Shown piece after piece: positions 8,023 to 15,975 of a stretch of DNA of 64,000 nucleotides (position 1 is the stretch's first letter; each line of letters opens with the position of its first letter). Below the pieces are notes generated by a model that saw only the letters and a list, made by a program, of their open reading frames with translations, ran no database searches and had not been told where the DNA came from. Source of the stretch: Phytohabitans aurantiacus (GTDB taxonomy: Bacteria; Actinomycetota; Actinomycetes; Mycobacteriales; Micromonosporaceae); assembly GCF_027923225.1 (NCBI RefSeq), contig NZ_BSDI01000001.1:411946-475945 (forward strand), in the 5' to 3' direction. Made by a program: the position numbers and the translations under genes.

Positions 8023-9225
8023 TCACGCCGCGGTGAGCGGGGCGCGGACCAGCGGGCACGACATGCAGCGCGGACCACCACGGCCGGAGCCCAGCTCCGA
8101 CCCGGGGATCCGGATCACCTCGATCCCCGCGCGTTCGAGCTACGCGTTGGTCTCCACGTTGCGCTCGTACGCGACACACAGCCGCGGCCCGATCGCGAGC
8201 GTGTTGTTGCCGTCGTCCCACTGCTCGCGCTCGGCGGTGACCGGGTCGAGACCGGTGTCGATCACCCGCAAAGCGTCGATGTCCATGGCGTCGGCCGCCG
8301 CGCGCAGAAACGGCGCCGGCCCGTCCACCCGCGGGTCACCGGCACCGTCCCCCGCGATCACCGTGTACGCGACCAGGGCGTCGGCGATGTTCGGGTACAT
8401 CAGCACCGCGTCGACGTCGACCATCGTGACGATCGTGTCGAGGTGCATGGTGGCGCGTTTCTGTGCGATCGGCACGGCCAGGATGGTGTGCGCGAGCCCG
8501 GCGCCGAAGACCCGGCGGGCCAGCCGCTCGGCGCCGGCCGGCGTGGTGCGCTCGCCGACACCAACGGCGATCACCCCGGGCGCCAGCAGCAGCACGTCAC
8601 CACCCTCCACATGCTCCAGTGCCGGCTCGTACGCCAGATCCGTGCCCGCGAACCGGGGATGGTGCTGGTAGATCGCGTGGGTGAGGGTGGTTTCGCGTTG
8701 CCGGGCGGGCATCGCGAGGCTGGTGACCGCCGCCCGGTCCCTGATCCACACCGACGAGTCGCGCGTGAAGAGCAGGTTGGGCAGCGGATCGATGACGAAC
8801 TCGTACCGGTCCATCAGGGCGTAGACAAGTCCACCGCCGGTGCGCAGTTCCTCGTGCGCCAGGCCGGCGGTGAGCACCGCGGCGAGCGCGGTCGGATCGA
8901 GGTACGCCAGATGGTCGGCCACCCGGCGGCGAAGCGTGTCACCCAGTCGGGGGTCGGCCAGTACCTGTGCGGTCAGTTCGGCACGCGCCTCGTCGATCGC
9001 CAGTGTTTCGGCGAGCAGGTGGCCGAGGTACAGGACCTCAACCCCGTGAGCGCGCAGAGCGCCGGCGAACGCGTCGTGCTCCTCCTGGGCACGTCCCACC
9101 CATGGAATCGCGTCGAAGAGCAGGGAATCATTGTTGCGAGGGGTCAGCCGGGCCAGCTCCGGACCCGGTCTGTGCAGGAGGACGGTGCCGAGCCGGCCTA
9201 CTTCGCTGTCCACGTAATGGGCCAC
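8023..9225 (-). pseudogene. arcA: Arginine deiminase with in-frame amber stop
   Basis: Reading from a GTG at 9225, the first 361 residues form a normal arginine deiminase: VLLHRPGPELARLTPRNN, NLLFTRDSSVWI, LEHVEGGDVLLLAPG, KRATMHLDTIVTMVD with the catalytic His, and the substrate loop near the end. Codon 362 is TAG (8140-8142). The same frame then runs 38 more codons with full family character (LERAGIEVIRIPGSELGSGR, then GGPRCMSCP) to a TGA at 8023-8025. The catalytic cysteine lies beyond the TAG, so the truncated product could not hydrolyse arginine to citrulline and ammonia. TAC to TAG is the simplest origin. Readthrough or a sequencing error cannot be excluded. A TAGGCT box 7 bases before the GTG suggests it is still transcribed. 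No arcB or arcC is nearby. Confidence 0.85.
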
Positions 9226-9232
9226 AACGGGC

Positions 9233-9238
9233 AGCCTA
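9233..9238 (-). promoter_or_regulatory. Putative -10 box for leaderless arcA
   Basis: On the reverse strand TAGGCT is followed by GCCCGTT and the GTG start at 9225. There is no Shine-Dalgarno sequence. An intact promoter-like box suggests that the interrupted gene is recent or still expressed. Confidence 0.45.
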
Positions 9239-9391
9239 AGTCAGTCGGGTAGCACCATCTGACAAAAGAGGCGGGTCGTGAATGCGGCATTCATCCCCAG
9301 TCACTCGCCCTCAACACCTTCTTGCGTAGGCATCTAGCCACGTACGGTAGTGGAACCATAACTTCGAGAGACCTTTTGCCGGAGGTCCGCG

Positions 9392-10141
9392 ATGACTGTC
9401 TTCCCTGCGCGTCGTGCCGTGCCCCCACAGCGGGCACTTCCCCCCGCCAGCGAAAAGCCACCGTCCCAGGGCAACACGCCGGCGGTTCTCGAAGCGGTTC
9501 GCCCGACGCCCCTCGACTGGGCCCGCCGTCGCCTCGCCGAGCGCGAGACCCGCCGCGTCGAGGCCGCTGGCAACCGCGCACTCACCCGCCTGGACCAACT
9601 CGGCCCCGCGTGGCACGTGGTCGACTGGCCCCGCACCGACGCGCCGGCCCTGCCCGGGCTCGACTCACGCGGGCGCGACGAGCGCGCCGGGTTCCTCGCA
9701 ATCGGGCCGAGCGGCCTGTTCGCGGTGACGGTCGCCGACCACGGCCGGGCTCGCGTGATGATCGCCGGCGATGTCGTACAGATCAACGGCAAGCGCCCCG
9801 AATACTTCTCCGAGACCCGCCGCGACGCCAAGCGAGCCAGCAAGGCGCTGTCCGCCGCGGTGGGCATCACCGTCCCGGTCACCCCCGTGCTCACCTTCGT
9901 CGGGTCGGGCGTGATCAGCGTGTACGGCCTGCCGCGAGACTGCCTCGTCGCGACCCACCGCGAGCTCGACCGCCTGCTCGTAGCCGGCGGCCAGCGCATC
10001 TCTCCCGCGACGGCGGAAAAGCTCTCTCAGGTTGCACGCCACCCGGCCACTTGGCTCAACGCACCGTACCGGTCGGCGGCCGACTACCGGTGGTACGAGG
10101 ACGGCCGAACGGCCGCTGACAAGAAGGGGGCGCGCCGGTAG
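9392..10141 (+). CDS. NERD-like domain protein with degenerate active site
   Basis: A 249-residue protein with a Pro-rich N-terminus (1-40) and a basic helical stretch (WARRRLAERETRRVE). The region resembling the nuclease-related NERD fold includes GFLAIGPSGLFAVTVADHGR at about 102-121 and a MIAGDVVQINGKRPEY strand pair. In active NERD proteins the first strand carries an Asp and the second a Lys; here those positions read ERAGF and AVTV, so nuclease activity is doubtful. The start has GGAGG six bases upstream. No partner gene is obvious. The family call rests on pattern resemblance only. Confidence 0.55.
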   Translation: MTVFPARRAVPPQRALPPASEKPPSQGNTPAVLEAVRPTPLDWARRRLAERETRRVEAAGNRALTRLDQLGPAWHVVDWPRTDAPALPGLDSRGRDERAGFLAIGPSGLFAVTVADHGRARVMIAGDVVQINGKRPEYFSETRRDAKRASKALSAAVGITVPVTPVLTFVGSGVISVYGLPRDCLVATHRELDRLLVAGGQRISPATAEKLSQVARHPATWLNAPYRSAADYRWYEDGRTAADKKGARR

Positions 10142-10189
10142 CGTGACCCGCCGGACACTGCCGGGGTCGGCGATTGGCGCCAAAACCCG

Positions 10190-10224
10190 CTAGCGTAGCG
10201 GTGGGCCGACCTAGCGTTGCGGTG
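10190..10224 (+). repeat. Tandem 21-bp-period direct repeat upstream of PAS-like gene
   Basis: CTAGCGTAGCGGTG at 10190-10203 recurs as CTAGCGTTGCGGTG at 10211-10224, one mismatch apart. Each copy contains TAGCGT, a plausible -10 hexamer, so the pair may be two promoters or a two-turn binding site on one face of the helix. Confidence 0.5.
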
Positions 10225-10250
10225 AGCAGCGGAGCGTATTGGAGGCGCGG

Positions 10251-10712
10251 GTGGCGCACGTCGAACTCTCGCTCTCGGAAGCGTACGTGCCGCATGCGTC
10301 CACGACCATCGAGCCGGAGTACGGCGGCAGCGTGGCACTGTGGACGCCCACTGTCGCGGCCGCCGCCGAGCCCTGCCTCCTCATCGACGCCCAGATGTTG
10401 ATCGTCGCGGTCTCAGAGGAGTGCTGCCGGCTGCTCCGCCTCGGCACGCCCGACGACGCCACCGGCCGCTCTCTGACCGACGGCGTGCTCCGGCTCGTCG
10501 ACTTCACGCAGGCCCGCAGCGAGCTCACCGAGGCCGAGATCGAAAAGATCCCGCCACGGCTGGCGCTGAAGTCGGGGCGGCTCGCGCGCGGGCTGCTGCG
10601 GATCGTCGCCGAGGGCGGCACCGACGAGGTCGTCACGGTCGACGCGATCGCCTCGCCGTTGCTCGACGGCGGCTCGGTAGCCGGATCGCTCACGTTTTTC
10701 TGCGAGGTCTGA
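10251..10712 (+). CDS. PAS-like single-domain protein
   Basis: A 153-residue protein. After a variable N-terminus it has the PAS-type run EPCLLIDAQMLIVAVSEECC and a LLRLGTPDDATGRSLTD segment. Its C-terminal strands (VDAIASPLLDGGSVAGSLTF) resemble the end of a PAS fold. No effector domain is attached, so it would act by binding a partner or small ligand. The GTG at 10251 has GGAGG five bases upstream and is preferred over a TTG at 10239. The function is unknown. Confidence 0.6.
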   Translation: MAHVELSLSEAYVPHASTTIEPEYGGSVALWTPTVAAAAEPCLLIDAQMLIVAVSEECCRLLRLGTPDDATGRSLTDGVLRLVDFTQARSELTEAEIEKIPPRLALKSGRLARGLLRIVAEGGTDEVVTVDAIASPLLDGGSVAGSLTFFCEV

Positions 10713-10737
10713 GTCCCGCTCGCCCGCCAGCGGCGCC

Positions 10738-10743
10738 TACGAT
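10738..10743 (+). promoter_or_regulatory. Putative -10 box for leaderless lipoprotein transcript
   Basis: TACGAT lies 7 bases before the GTG at 10751. It overlaps the alternative ATG at 10742, which argues for the GTG as the true start. Confidence 0.45.
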
Positions 10744-10750
10744 GTGGCGC

Positions 10751-11260
10751 GTGCTCTCCCCCCTGCGCACATTGGCGGCCATCGTCGCCTGCGCTGCCCT
10801 GACCAGTGCGTGCGGGGTGCCGCCGGAACTCCGGGACCCGCCGGGTGACGTGGTGCCGTCACCGAAGACCGAGGCTCCGGTCACCCCGTTGCCCAGTCAC
10901 AGCAGCCAGGCCACGCCCACGCCGTCACCGACCAGGTCCGGGTTTCCCGAGGAGGCAGCGGTGAGCTGCGGTGGCCGGCCCACCGGCGCGCAGGTGATCG
11001 CGGCGCTTCGGCGCTCCTCCGGCCTGCTGCCTTCCGGGGTCAACGCGACCGTCCGCGCCGGCGACCCGCAGTGCGCCGGCACCTGGCAGTACGCGGTGGT
11101 CCTGATCCCCAACAGCGACCCGCTGATCGTGGTGACCCGCGGTCAATCCGGCTCGCTGACCGTCGTCACCGCTGGCACCGACGTGTGCAGCATCCCGGTA
11201 CGCACGGAGGCGCCAGCCGGTATCCGCACCCTGGCGTGTGATGCCGCAGGGCCTGTCTAG
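10751..11260 (+). CDS. Secreted lipoprotein of unknown function
   Basis: A 169-residue predicted lipoprotein. A short charged start leads into a hydrophobic segment (TLAAIVACAALTSACG) ending in the lipobox LTSAC, with Cys near residue 22. A Pro/Ser/Thr-rich linker of about 40 residues follows, then a compact domain with three further cysteines (SCGG, PQCAG, DVCSIP), probably disulfide-bonded outside the cell. No known family is recognised. An ATG at 10742 is possible, but the -10-like box overlapping it favours the GTG. pheA follows after 10 bases. Confidence 0.7.
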   Translation: MLSPLRTLAAIVACAALTSACGVPPELRDPPGDVVPSPKTEAPVTPLPSHSSQATPTPSPTRSGFPEEAAVSCGGRPTGAQVIAALRRSSGLLPSGVNATVRAGDPQCAGTWQYAVVLIPNSDPLIVVTRGQSGSLTVVTAGTDVCSIPVRTEAPAGIRTLACDAAGPV

Positions 11261-11263
11261 GCT
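11258..11263 (+). promoter_or_regulatory. Putative -10 box for leaderless pheA
   Basis: TAGGCT begins at the stop codon of the preceding lipoprotein gene and lies 7 bases before the pheA ATG at 11271. No Shine-Dalgarno sequence is present. Confidence 0.45.
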
Positions 11264-11270
11264 TACAGGC

Positions 11271-12206
11271 ATGCGCTTCGTCTACCTCGGGCCGGAGGCC
11301 ACGTTCACCGAGCAGGCGCTCCACACGCTGCCCGAGGCCGAGCGCGGCACGCGTACCCCCATGCGCAGCGTCCCGGAAGCGCTCGACGCGGTCCGGGCGG
11401 GCGAGGCCGACGCGGCGCTCGTGCCGCTGGAAAACTCGATCGGCGGGTCGGTGGCGATCACGCTCGACGAGATCGTCGACGGCACGCCCCTGATGATCAC
11501 CCAGGAAGTGGTGATTCCGGTCGAGTTCGTGCTGACCGCCCGCACGGCGGTCCCGCTCGACCAGATCCAAAGCCTCGCCGCCCACCCGCAGGCGTCCGCT
11601 CAGTGCCGGGGCTGGCTCAGGTCGCACCTGCCGGACGCCACGGTCGTCGACATGCTGTCGAACTCGGCCGCCGCCATCGCCGCCGCTCAGGGCGAGTACG
11701 ACGCGGCCATCTGCGCGCCGATCGCCGCAGGCCGGTTCGGGCTGACGGTGCTCGCCGAAAAGATCGCTGACCATCCCGACGCCGTGACAAGGTTCGTCCT
11801 GGTGACCCGGCCCGCGTCACCGCCGCCACCGACCGGTGACGACCTGACCTCGCTGGCCGTCTACATCGCGCACGACCGGGTCGGTGCGCTGCTCGCGGTG
11901 CTGATGGAGCTGGCCGTCCGCGGGGTCAACCTCACCCGCATCGAGTCCCGCCCGACCGGCGAGCGCCTCGGCCGGTACGTCTTCTTCCTGGACTGCACCG
12001 GGCACGTCGCCGATGGTCGCGTCGGCGAGGCGTTGCAGGGGCTCCGGCGGATCTGCGCGGACGTCCGCTTCCTCGGCTCGTACCCGAGGCACCGGTGGGT
12101 ATCGGAGAGCGACCGACCGGTCCCCGCGCCGGCCGGACTCTCCGATGTGGACTACGCGGACGCCGCGGACTGGCTGGCGCGCATCCGCGGCGGCGACCTC
12201 CCGTGA
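11271..12206 (+). CDS. pheA: Prephenate dehydratase
   Basis: A 311-residue monofunctional prephenate dehydratase, converting prephenate to phenylpyruvate in phenylalanine synthesis. The catalytic region runs from RFVYLGPEATFTEQAL through ALVPLENSIGGSV to VTRFVLVTRP, where the Thr-Arg-Phe motif is catalytic (near residue 170). The C-terminal ACT domain (about 195-275) carries the phenylalanine-binding ESRPTG motif, so feedback inhibition by phenylalanine is expected. The ATG at 11271 is chosen because the family begins MRFVYLGP. A large hairpin starts inside the stop codon. Confidence 0.95.
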   Translation: MRFVYLGPEATFTEQALHTLPEAERGTRTPMRSVPEALDAVRAGEADAALVPLENSIGGSVAITLDEIVDGTPLMITQEVVIPVEFVLTARTAVPLDQIQSLAAHPQASAQCRGWLRSHLPDATVVDMLSNSAAAIAAAQGEYDAAICAPIAAGRFGLTVLAEKIADHPDAVTRFVLVTRPASPPPPTGDDLTSLAVYIAHDRVGALLAVLMELAVRGVNLTRIESRPTGERLGRYVFFLDCTGHVADGRVGEALQGLRRICADVRFLGSYPRHRWVSESDRPVPAPAGLSDVDYADAADWLARIRGGDLP

Positions 12207-12257
12207 TCATTGCGTCATTCAAGTCGCTCTTACGCCTTGAATGACGCAATGATCACG
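12202..12257. terminator. Perfect 22-bp-stem hairpin (family copy B) after pheA
   Basis: The arms 12202-12223 and 12236-12257 are perfectly complementary over 22 bases (TGATCATTGCGTCATTCAAG core) around the 12-base loop TCGCTCTTACGC. The hairpin includes the pheA stop codon and lies between convergent genes. It keeps the framework of copies A and C while the stem bases change on both sides, which indicates selection for pairing. Confidence 0.8.
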
Positions 12258-12265
12258 CGGGACGG

Positions 12266-12988
12266 TCAGCCGCCGAAGAGCCCGCCCAGCCCGCCGCCCT
12301 GCTGTTGCTGGCCCATGCCCTGCACCGGCGGCTCTTCCGACGGCTGCACGACCACGAAGCCCTGGCCCGCGAAGCTCATCGTGAACGCCTCACCCGTACG
12401 CCGGCCGAGCAGCGTGCCCAAGCCGAGCTGCTCCGCCCGGTGGTACCCGGTCTGGAGGTTGGCCGACCAGCAGACCGCCGCCTGCGGGTCGACGTACGTC
12501 GGCTGGTCGACGTTGAGGACGACCGGGGTGCCCTTCGTGGTCACCGCGATCCGCCCGTATCCGCTGAAGACGCAGTTGAACATGCCCGCCGACGACAGCA
12601 TGCCCATGCCCTGCACCATCTGGATGTCGTACTGGAGCGTCGAGTCGAACGCCAGCACGCTCGACCCGTTGATCGACAGGGCGTCGCCCTGCTCCAGGTC
12701 GATCAGGTGCACGTCGGAGGCCAGGTCGGCGAGGAAGACGTCACCCCGACCCGTCATCTTCATCAACGGCACGCCCTCGCCGGTCAGCTTCTGCTTGAGG
12801 AACTTGCCGAGACCACCCGAGCCAAGCGCCTGGAACTGCACCTGCCCCTGGTAGGCGACCATGGCACCGGTGCGGGCCATGCACTCGCCGTTGAGCTCTA
12901 TCTTCAACATCTTGGAGTTCTGGAGTCGCAGGCCCGGCTGGGCCGACTCCTTTTCGAGGTTCTCTGCCGAAAAGAGCGCGCTACGCAT
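12266..12988 (-). CDS. AIM24 family protein
   Basis: A 240-residue protein with the AIM24 (TRAP-like beta-roll) fold pattern: MLKIELNGECMARTGAMVAY near residue 28, a GRGDVFLADLASDVHLIDL strand run, SVLAFDSTLQYDI, and VDPQAAVCWSANLQ. The C-terminus is a low-complexity Gln/Gly tail ending GGLFGG. AIM24 proteins are widespread in actinobacteria and of uncertain function; the fungal relative is mitochondrial. There is no signal peptide or membrane segment. It is convergent with pheA. Confidence 0.85.
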   Translation of the reverse strand: MRSALFSAENLEKESAQPGLRLQNSKMLKIELNGECMARTGAMVAYQGQVQFQALGSGGLGKFLKQKLTGEGVPLMKMTGRGDVFLADLASDVHLIDLEQGDALSINGSSVLAFDSTLQYDIQMVQGMGMLSSAGMFNCVFSGYGRIAVTTKGTPVVLNVDQPTYVDPQAAVCWSANLQTGYHRAEQLGLGTLLGRRTGEAFTMSFAGQGFVVVQPSEEPPVQGMGQQQQGGGLGGLFGG

Positions 12989-13023
12989 GTCTGGAGCGTA
13001 GGACCGCCCGGCAACCAGCGAAA

Positions 13024-13377
13024 CTAATCCCAGCCCAGCTCGTGCAGCCGGTCATCATCGATGCCGAAGTGGTGGGCGATCTCGTGTACGACGGTCACCG
13101 CCACCTCCTCCACTACGTCATCCTCGTTCTCGCAGATGCGCAGCGTCGGGTTGCGGTAAATGGTGATCCGGTCGGGCAGTACGCCGGCGTAGTCCCAGCC
13201 CCGGTTGGTCAGCGCATACCCCTCGTACAGTCCGAGCAGGTGCGGGTCGCCGGTGGGCGGGTCGTCCTCAACCAAGATCACGACGTTGCTCATGAGCCCG
13301 AGCAGCTCTTCAGGCACCTCGTCGAGGGCCTCGCTGACCAGCTCTTCGAACCGCTCACGGGTCATGTCGACGGGCAC
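13024..13377 (-). CDS. Zincin-type metallopeptidase family protein
   Basis: A 117-residue small zincin. It begins with MTRERFEELVSEALDEVPEE after a short VPVD lead. The middle has EDDPPTGDPHLLGLYEG and DRITIYRNP, and the C-terminus carries the metal site VVHEIAHHFGIDDDRLHELG, an HExxHxxGxxD motif. This is the actinobacterial metallopeptidase family of about 115 residues; its substrate is unknown. The GTG at 13377 follows a CACAAT -10-like box by 6 bases and suits a leaderless start. An ATG 12 bases inside is the alternative. Confidence 0.85.
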   Translation of the reverse strand: MPVDMTRERFEELVSEALDEVPEELLGLMSNVVILVEDDPPTGDPHLLGLYEGYALTNRGWDYAGVLPDRITIYRNPTLRICENEDDVVEEVAVTVVHEIAHHFGIDDDRLHELGWD

Positions 13378-13430
13378 GCGCCAATTGTGCCCGACGGCAG
13401 GAGCACCGCCGGGCACAGGAGCGGATCGGA

Positions 13431-13859
13431 TCAGGCGAGCCGTGCGGAGAGGTTGATCTCCGCGCCGGGAGCCAGCAGGCGGGAGATCGGGCAGTTCGCC
13501 TTGGCGTTCTCCGCGCTCTTCTGGAACTCCGCCTCGTCGATGCCCGGCACCTCGCCGACCGTCTCCAGATCGATCCGGGTCACCGTCATGCCGGCGTCGG
13601 TCTTCTCCAGGTGCACGTTGGCCGTCGTGTTCACCGAGTCGGGCGTGTAGCCGGCGTCGGCGAGAACCTTCGAGAGGAACATCGAGAAGCAGCCGGCATG
13701 CGCGGCACCGATCAGCTCCTCTGGATTTGTGCCCTCGCCCTCTTCGAATCGGGACTTGAAGGAGTAGTTCCCCTCGTACCCGCCCTTACCAGTGCGGACC
13801 GTGCCGGAACCCTCGGTGAGATTGCCCTGCCAAAGGGCGGATGCGGTGCGGATAGCCAT
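13431..13859 (-). CDS. OsmC family peroxiredoxin
   Basis: A 142-residue OsmC-type peroxidase that reduces organic hydroperoxides with a two-cysteine mechanism. The cysteines are Cys57 in HAGCFSM and Cys123 in NCPISRLL. The Arg/Glu environment (SRFEEGEGTNPEELIGAA) is also conserved. Length and order match the OsmC subgroup. A reverse-strand TAGCGT box lies 7 bases before the ATG, another leaderless arrangement. It is expected to be cytosolic. Confidence 0.92.
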   Translation of the reverse strand: MAIRTASALWQGNLTEGSGTVRTGKGGYEGNYSFKSRFEEGEGTNPEELIGAAHAGCFSMFLSKVLADAGYTPDSVNTTANVHLEKTDAGMTVTRIDLETVGEVPGIDEAEFQKSAENAKANCPISRLLAPGAEINLSARLA

Positions 13860-13897
13860 GCACCCGACGCTAGCCCAAAGCACACCGTGATGCGACG

Positions 13898-14383
13898 ATG
13901 CGGCGCATGAGCCGGAAGGTGGCCACGGTGGGCGGCGGGCTGGTCGCGGGAGTCGGATTCGTGCTGGCGTTGCTCGCTCTGGCGTTGCCGTGGGCGACAT
14001 ACCGGCTCGCGGTCGACGTGCCCGTCGGCGACGCCGGCCTCGACCACAAGGGCAAGCTCGCCGTGTTCCAGGTCGACCTCGGCTGGTGGTACGTGGTCAT
14101 GCTCTTCGCGCTGCTCGGCCTGGTCGCCTGGACTGCCGTGGCCAAGGGCGCGGCCGCGCGGTGGGCGGCACTCGCCGGGCTCGCCTTCGGCGTCGCGGGC
14201 ATGGCACTCGCCAGCGCGCTCGCCGGGCGTCTCGCCAGCACGTCGGTGGACACCGTGGTCAGCGGGATCGCGATGATCGACGTCCGCGCCGCGCGAGCGT
14301 CCGGCGTCGGGTACGGGGTCGCGGCTCCACTGGTACTGGCGTTGGGCGGCGCCCTTTTGTCAGTCCGCACCCAGCGGGAATGA
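13898..14383 (+). CDS. Four-helix integral membrane protein
   Basis: A 161-residue hydrophobic protein with four predicted membrane segments, at about 9-32, 64-83, 90-112 and 134-152. The first loop (about 33-60) contains DVPVGDAGLDHKGKLAVFQV and is probably extracytoplasmic. I do not recognise a family. An alternative ATG at 13907 is equally plausible. It is divergent from the OsmC gene, with about 38 bases between start codons. Confidence 0.65.
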   Translation: MRRMSRKVATVGGGLVAGVGFVLALLALALPWATYRLAVDVPVGDAGLDHKGKLAVFQVDLGWWYVVMLFALLGLVAWTAVAKGAAARWAALAGLAFGVAGMALASALAGRLASTSVDTVVSGIAMIDVRAARASGVGYGVAAPLVLALGGALLSVRTQRE

Positions 14384-14423
14384 CTCCTATCCTGGGTGAG
14401 GAGCAGCCCAGGAGGTGTACGCC

Positions 14424-14900
14424 ATGCGGACAATCGAGCTGCCGGTGACCAACGAATGGACACCGGAACTGCTGGAAGGGCTTCCTCCCGACTACCGCTA
14501 CGAGGTAAGCGAGGGAAGGCTGACCCTCTCCGCACGGGCAATGCGGCCCTGGCAGGCAGATGGGATCGCGCGGGTATGCCGTTTGTTACGCGCCCAGGGC
14601 AGACTGGCCTACCACAACCAGGGCGTCGTGGTCGGCCCAGGCGAGATCGGGTGCTGTGACGTCGGAGTGTTCCACGGCCCGCCGAAGGACGCTGCCTACC
14701 ATCCTGCGCGCGCATTCGAACTGGTCGTCGATGCGGTCTCTCCTGCTCCCGCACGCTACGCCGCTGGGAGGATCCCGGAATACTGGCGCGTGGACGAGAT
14801 CGACGGAGACACGGTCATTTATCAGCATCGCCTTGTTCGGGACGAATACGTCGAGAGCAGGGTTGTGTTGCTGAGTGCGCTTGAGGCGGAGAGTGTCTGA
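14424..14900 (+). CDS. Uma2 family (DUF820) putative endonuclease
   Basis: A 158-residue protein of the Uma2/DUF820 group with a PD-(D/E)XK-like restriction-endonuclease fold. Visible pieces are LPPDYRYEVSEGRLTL near the N-terminus, a GPGEIGCCDVGVFHGPPK strand with the family's acidic residue, and AFELVVDAVSPAPARYAAGR. Members are common in actinobacteria and cyanobacteria, usually as scattered copies with no demonstrated role. The ATG at 14424 is chosen because AGGAGG lies 8 bases upstream. The next gene follows 2 bases after the stop. Confidence 0.8.
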   Translation: MRTIELPVTNEWTPELLEGLPPDYRYEVSEGRLTLSARAMRPWQADGIARVCRLLRAQGRLAYHNQGVVVGPGEIGCCDVGVFHGPPKDAAYHPARAFELVVDAVSPAPARYAAGRIPEYWRVDEIDGDTVIYQHRLVRDEYVESRVVLLSALEAESV

Positions 14901-14902
14901 GC

Positions 14903-15661
14903 ATGACTGACGACGACGCGGCGGTTGTGGAGTTCGGCGGGCAGGAGCCGCGTAGCCGCCGCGCGGCGCTCAACGACGTGCTGGGCAAGCTGCGCCACGA
15001 CCGCCGGGTCGTACCGGTCGTCGCCGGGCTCGCAGCCCTCGCGCTCTTCGCGTCGCTGGCCGGCGAGTGGCAGGTCACCACGATCAACGAGCCGGACTTC
15101 TTCGGGCAGGGCCTGTCGCCAGCGCCCGTACCGGCCGGTCTGGGCGAGTTGGGTGGCTGGGCGGCCGCGTACCTGATCGGCGTCTTCGCGCTGGTCGCCT
15201 GCGTGGCGCTGGTGCTCTTCGCCCAACCCGCGGTGCGCGACCTCGCCCGCGTGATCGGCCTCGCGATGGCGGGCACGTTGGGCGCGGTCGTCGTCGCGAT
15301 CGCGTTCGACCTGAACGACCGGAGCGTCGCGGTCGCCTCACTCGGCATCTACAACGGGCCGGACGCGCCGCAGTACGAGCTCACGTACGGCCGCGGGCTG
15401 ACGATGGCGTTCCTCGGGGTCGGCGGGCTCGCGTTGGCGCTCTACCTCGCGGGCCGGCTCATGCCGACGGCCGCCGGATCCATCGCGACCGGCGCCGCCT
15501 CGGCGGAGAGCGACGATCTGGCGCCGGCCGAATCCGACTGGCCCTGGCGCCGCCCGGCCGCGAAGGAGACTCAGGCTGAGGAGATAGCGCAGCCGATCGA
15601 CCTCACGGTCTCACCCGCCGCCCCCTTCGTCCCCCTCACCGACCAGCCCGACCGCGAGTAA
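14903..15661 (+). CDS. Multi-pass membrane protein of unknown function
   Basis: A 252-residue protein. It has a charged cytoplasmic N-terminus (1-36) and membrane segments at about 39-56, 86-106, 113-132 and 165-183. The loop after the first segment (WQVTTINEPDFFGQGLSPAP) is probably outside. The last ~60 residues are soluble and acidic, ending in PLTDQPDRE. It starts 2 bases after the Uma2 gene and may share its message. No family is recognised. Confidence 0.65.
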   Translation: MTDDDAAVVEFGGQEPRSRRAALNDVLGKLRHDRRVVPVVAGLAALALFASLAGEWQVTTINEPDFFGQGLSPAPVPAGLGELGGWAAAYLIGVFALVACVALVLFAQPAVRDLARVIGLAMAGTLGAVVVAIAFDLNDRSVAVASLGIYNGPDAPQYELTYGRGLTMAFLGVGGLALALYLAGRLMPTAAGSIATGAASAESDDLAPAESDWPWRRPAAKETQAEEIAQPIDLTVSPAAPFVPLTDQPDRE

Positions 15662-15684
15662 AACCCTCTACTACAGGAGATTTC

Positions 15685-15956
15685 GAGCTACCGCGATACC
15701 CGCCGCGGTCCGGGCGCGTTGCTCCCGCGGCCTCACCCTCCGCGGCTACACAACCCACCCGGGACGTGGCGGCAACCCCGCCCGGACGTGGCAGCAGAAA
15801 CGCTGATACTGCGGCTTCCGAGCGCGTTCGAGGCGACAAAAACCAGGATTCTGCGGGGACCGCAGAGGCGCGGCGGCATGGGGTGAGCGCGACCGCACGC
15901 GGAGGGTGAGGCCGCGGGAGCGACGGTCTCAGCCGCGACGGGCATCGCGGTAGCTC
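15685..15956. mobile_element. 272-bp element with ~58-bp terminal inverted repeats (MITE-like)
   Basis: The left arm 15685-15743 and right arm 15899-15956 are inverted copies. The outer 24 bases (GAGCTACCGCGATACCCG and following) match in 22 positions, and the inner 23 bases around CTCCCGCGGCCTCACCCTCC match exactly. A divergent 11-12-base patch lies between them. The ~155-base centre has no credible reading frame and contains a small CTGCGG/CCGCAG hairpin. AGAT occurs just outside both ends and may be a target duplication. No transposase is encoded, so it would be a non-autonomous element or a large structured palindrome. Confidence 0.55.
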
Positions 15957-15975
15957 AGATCCCGGTTCCGCGCCC

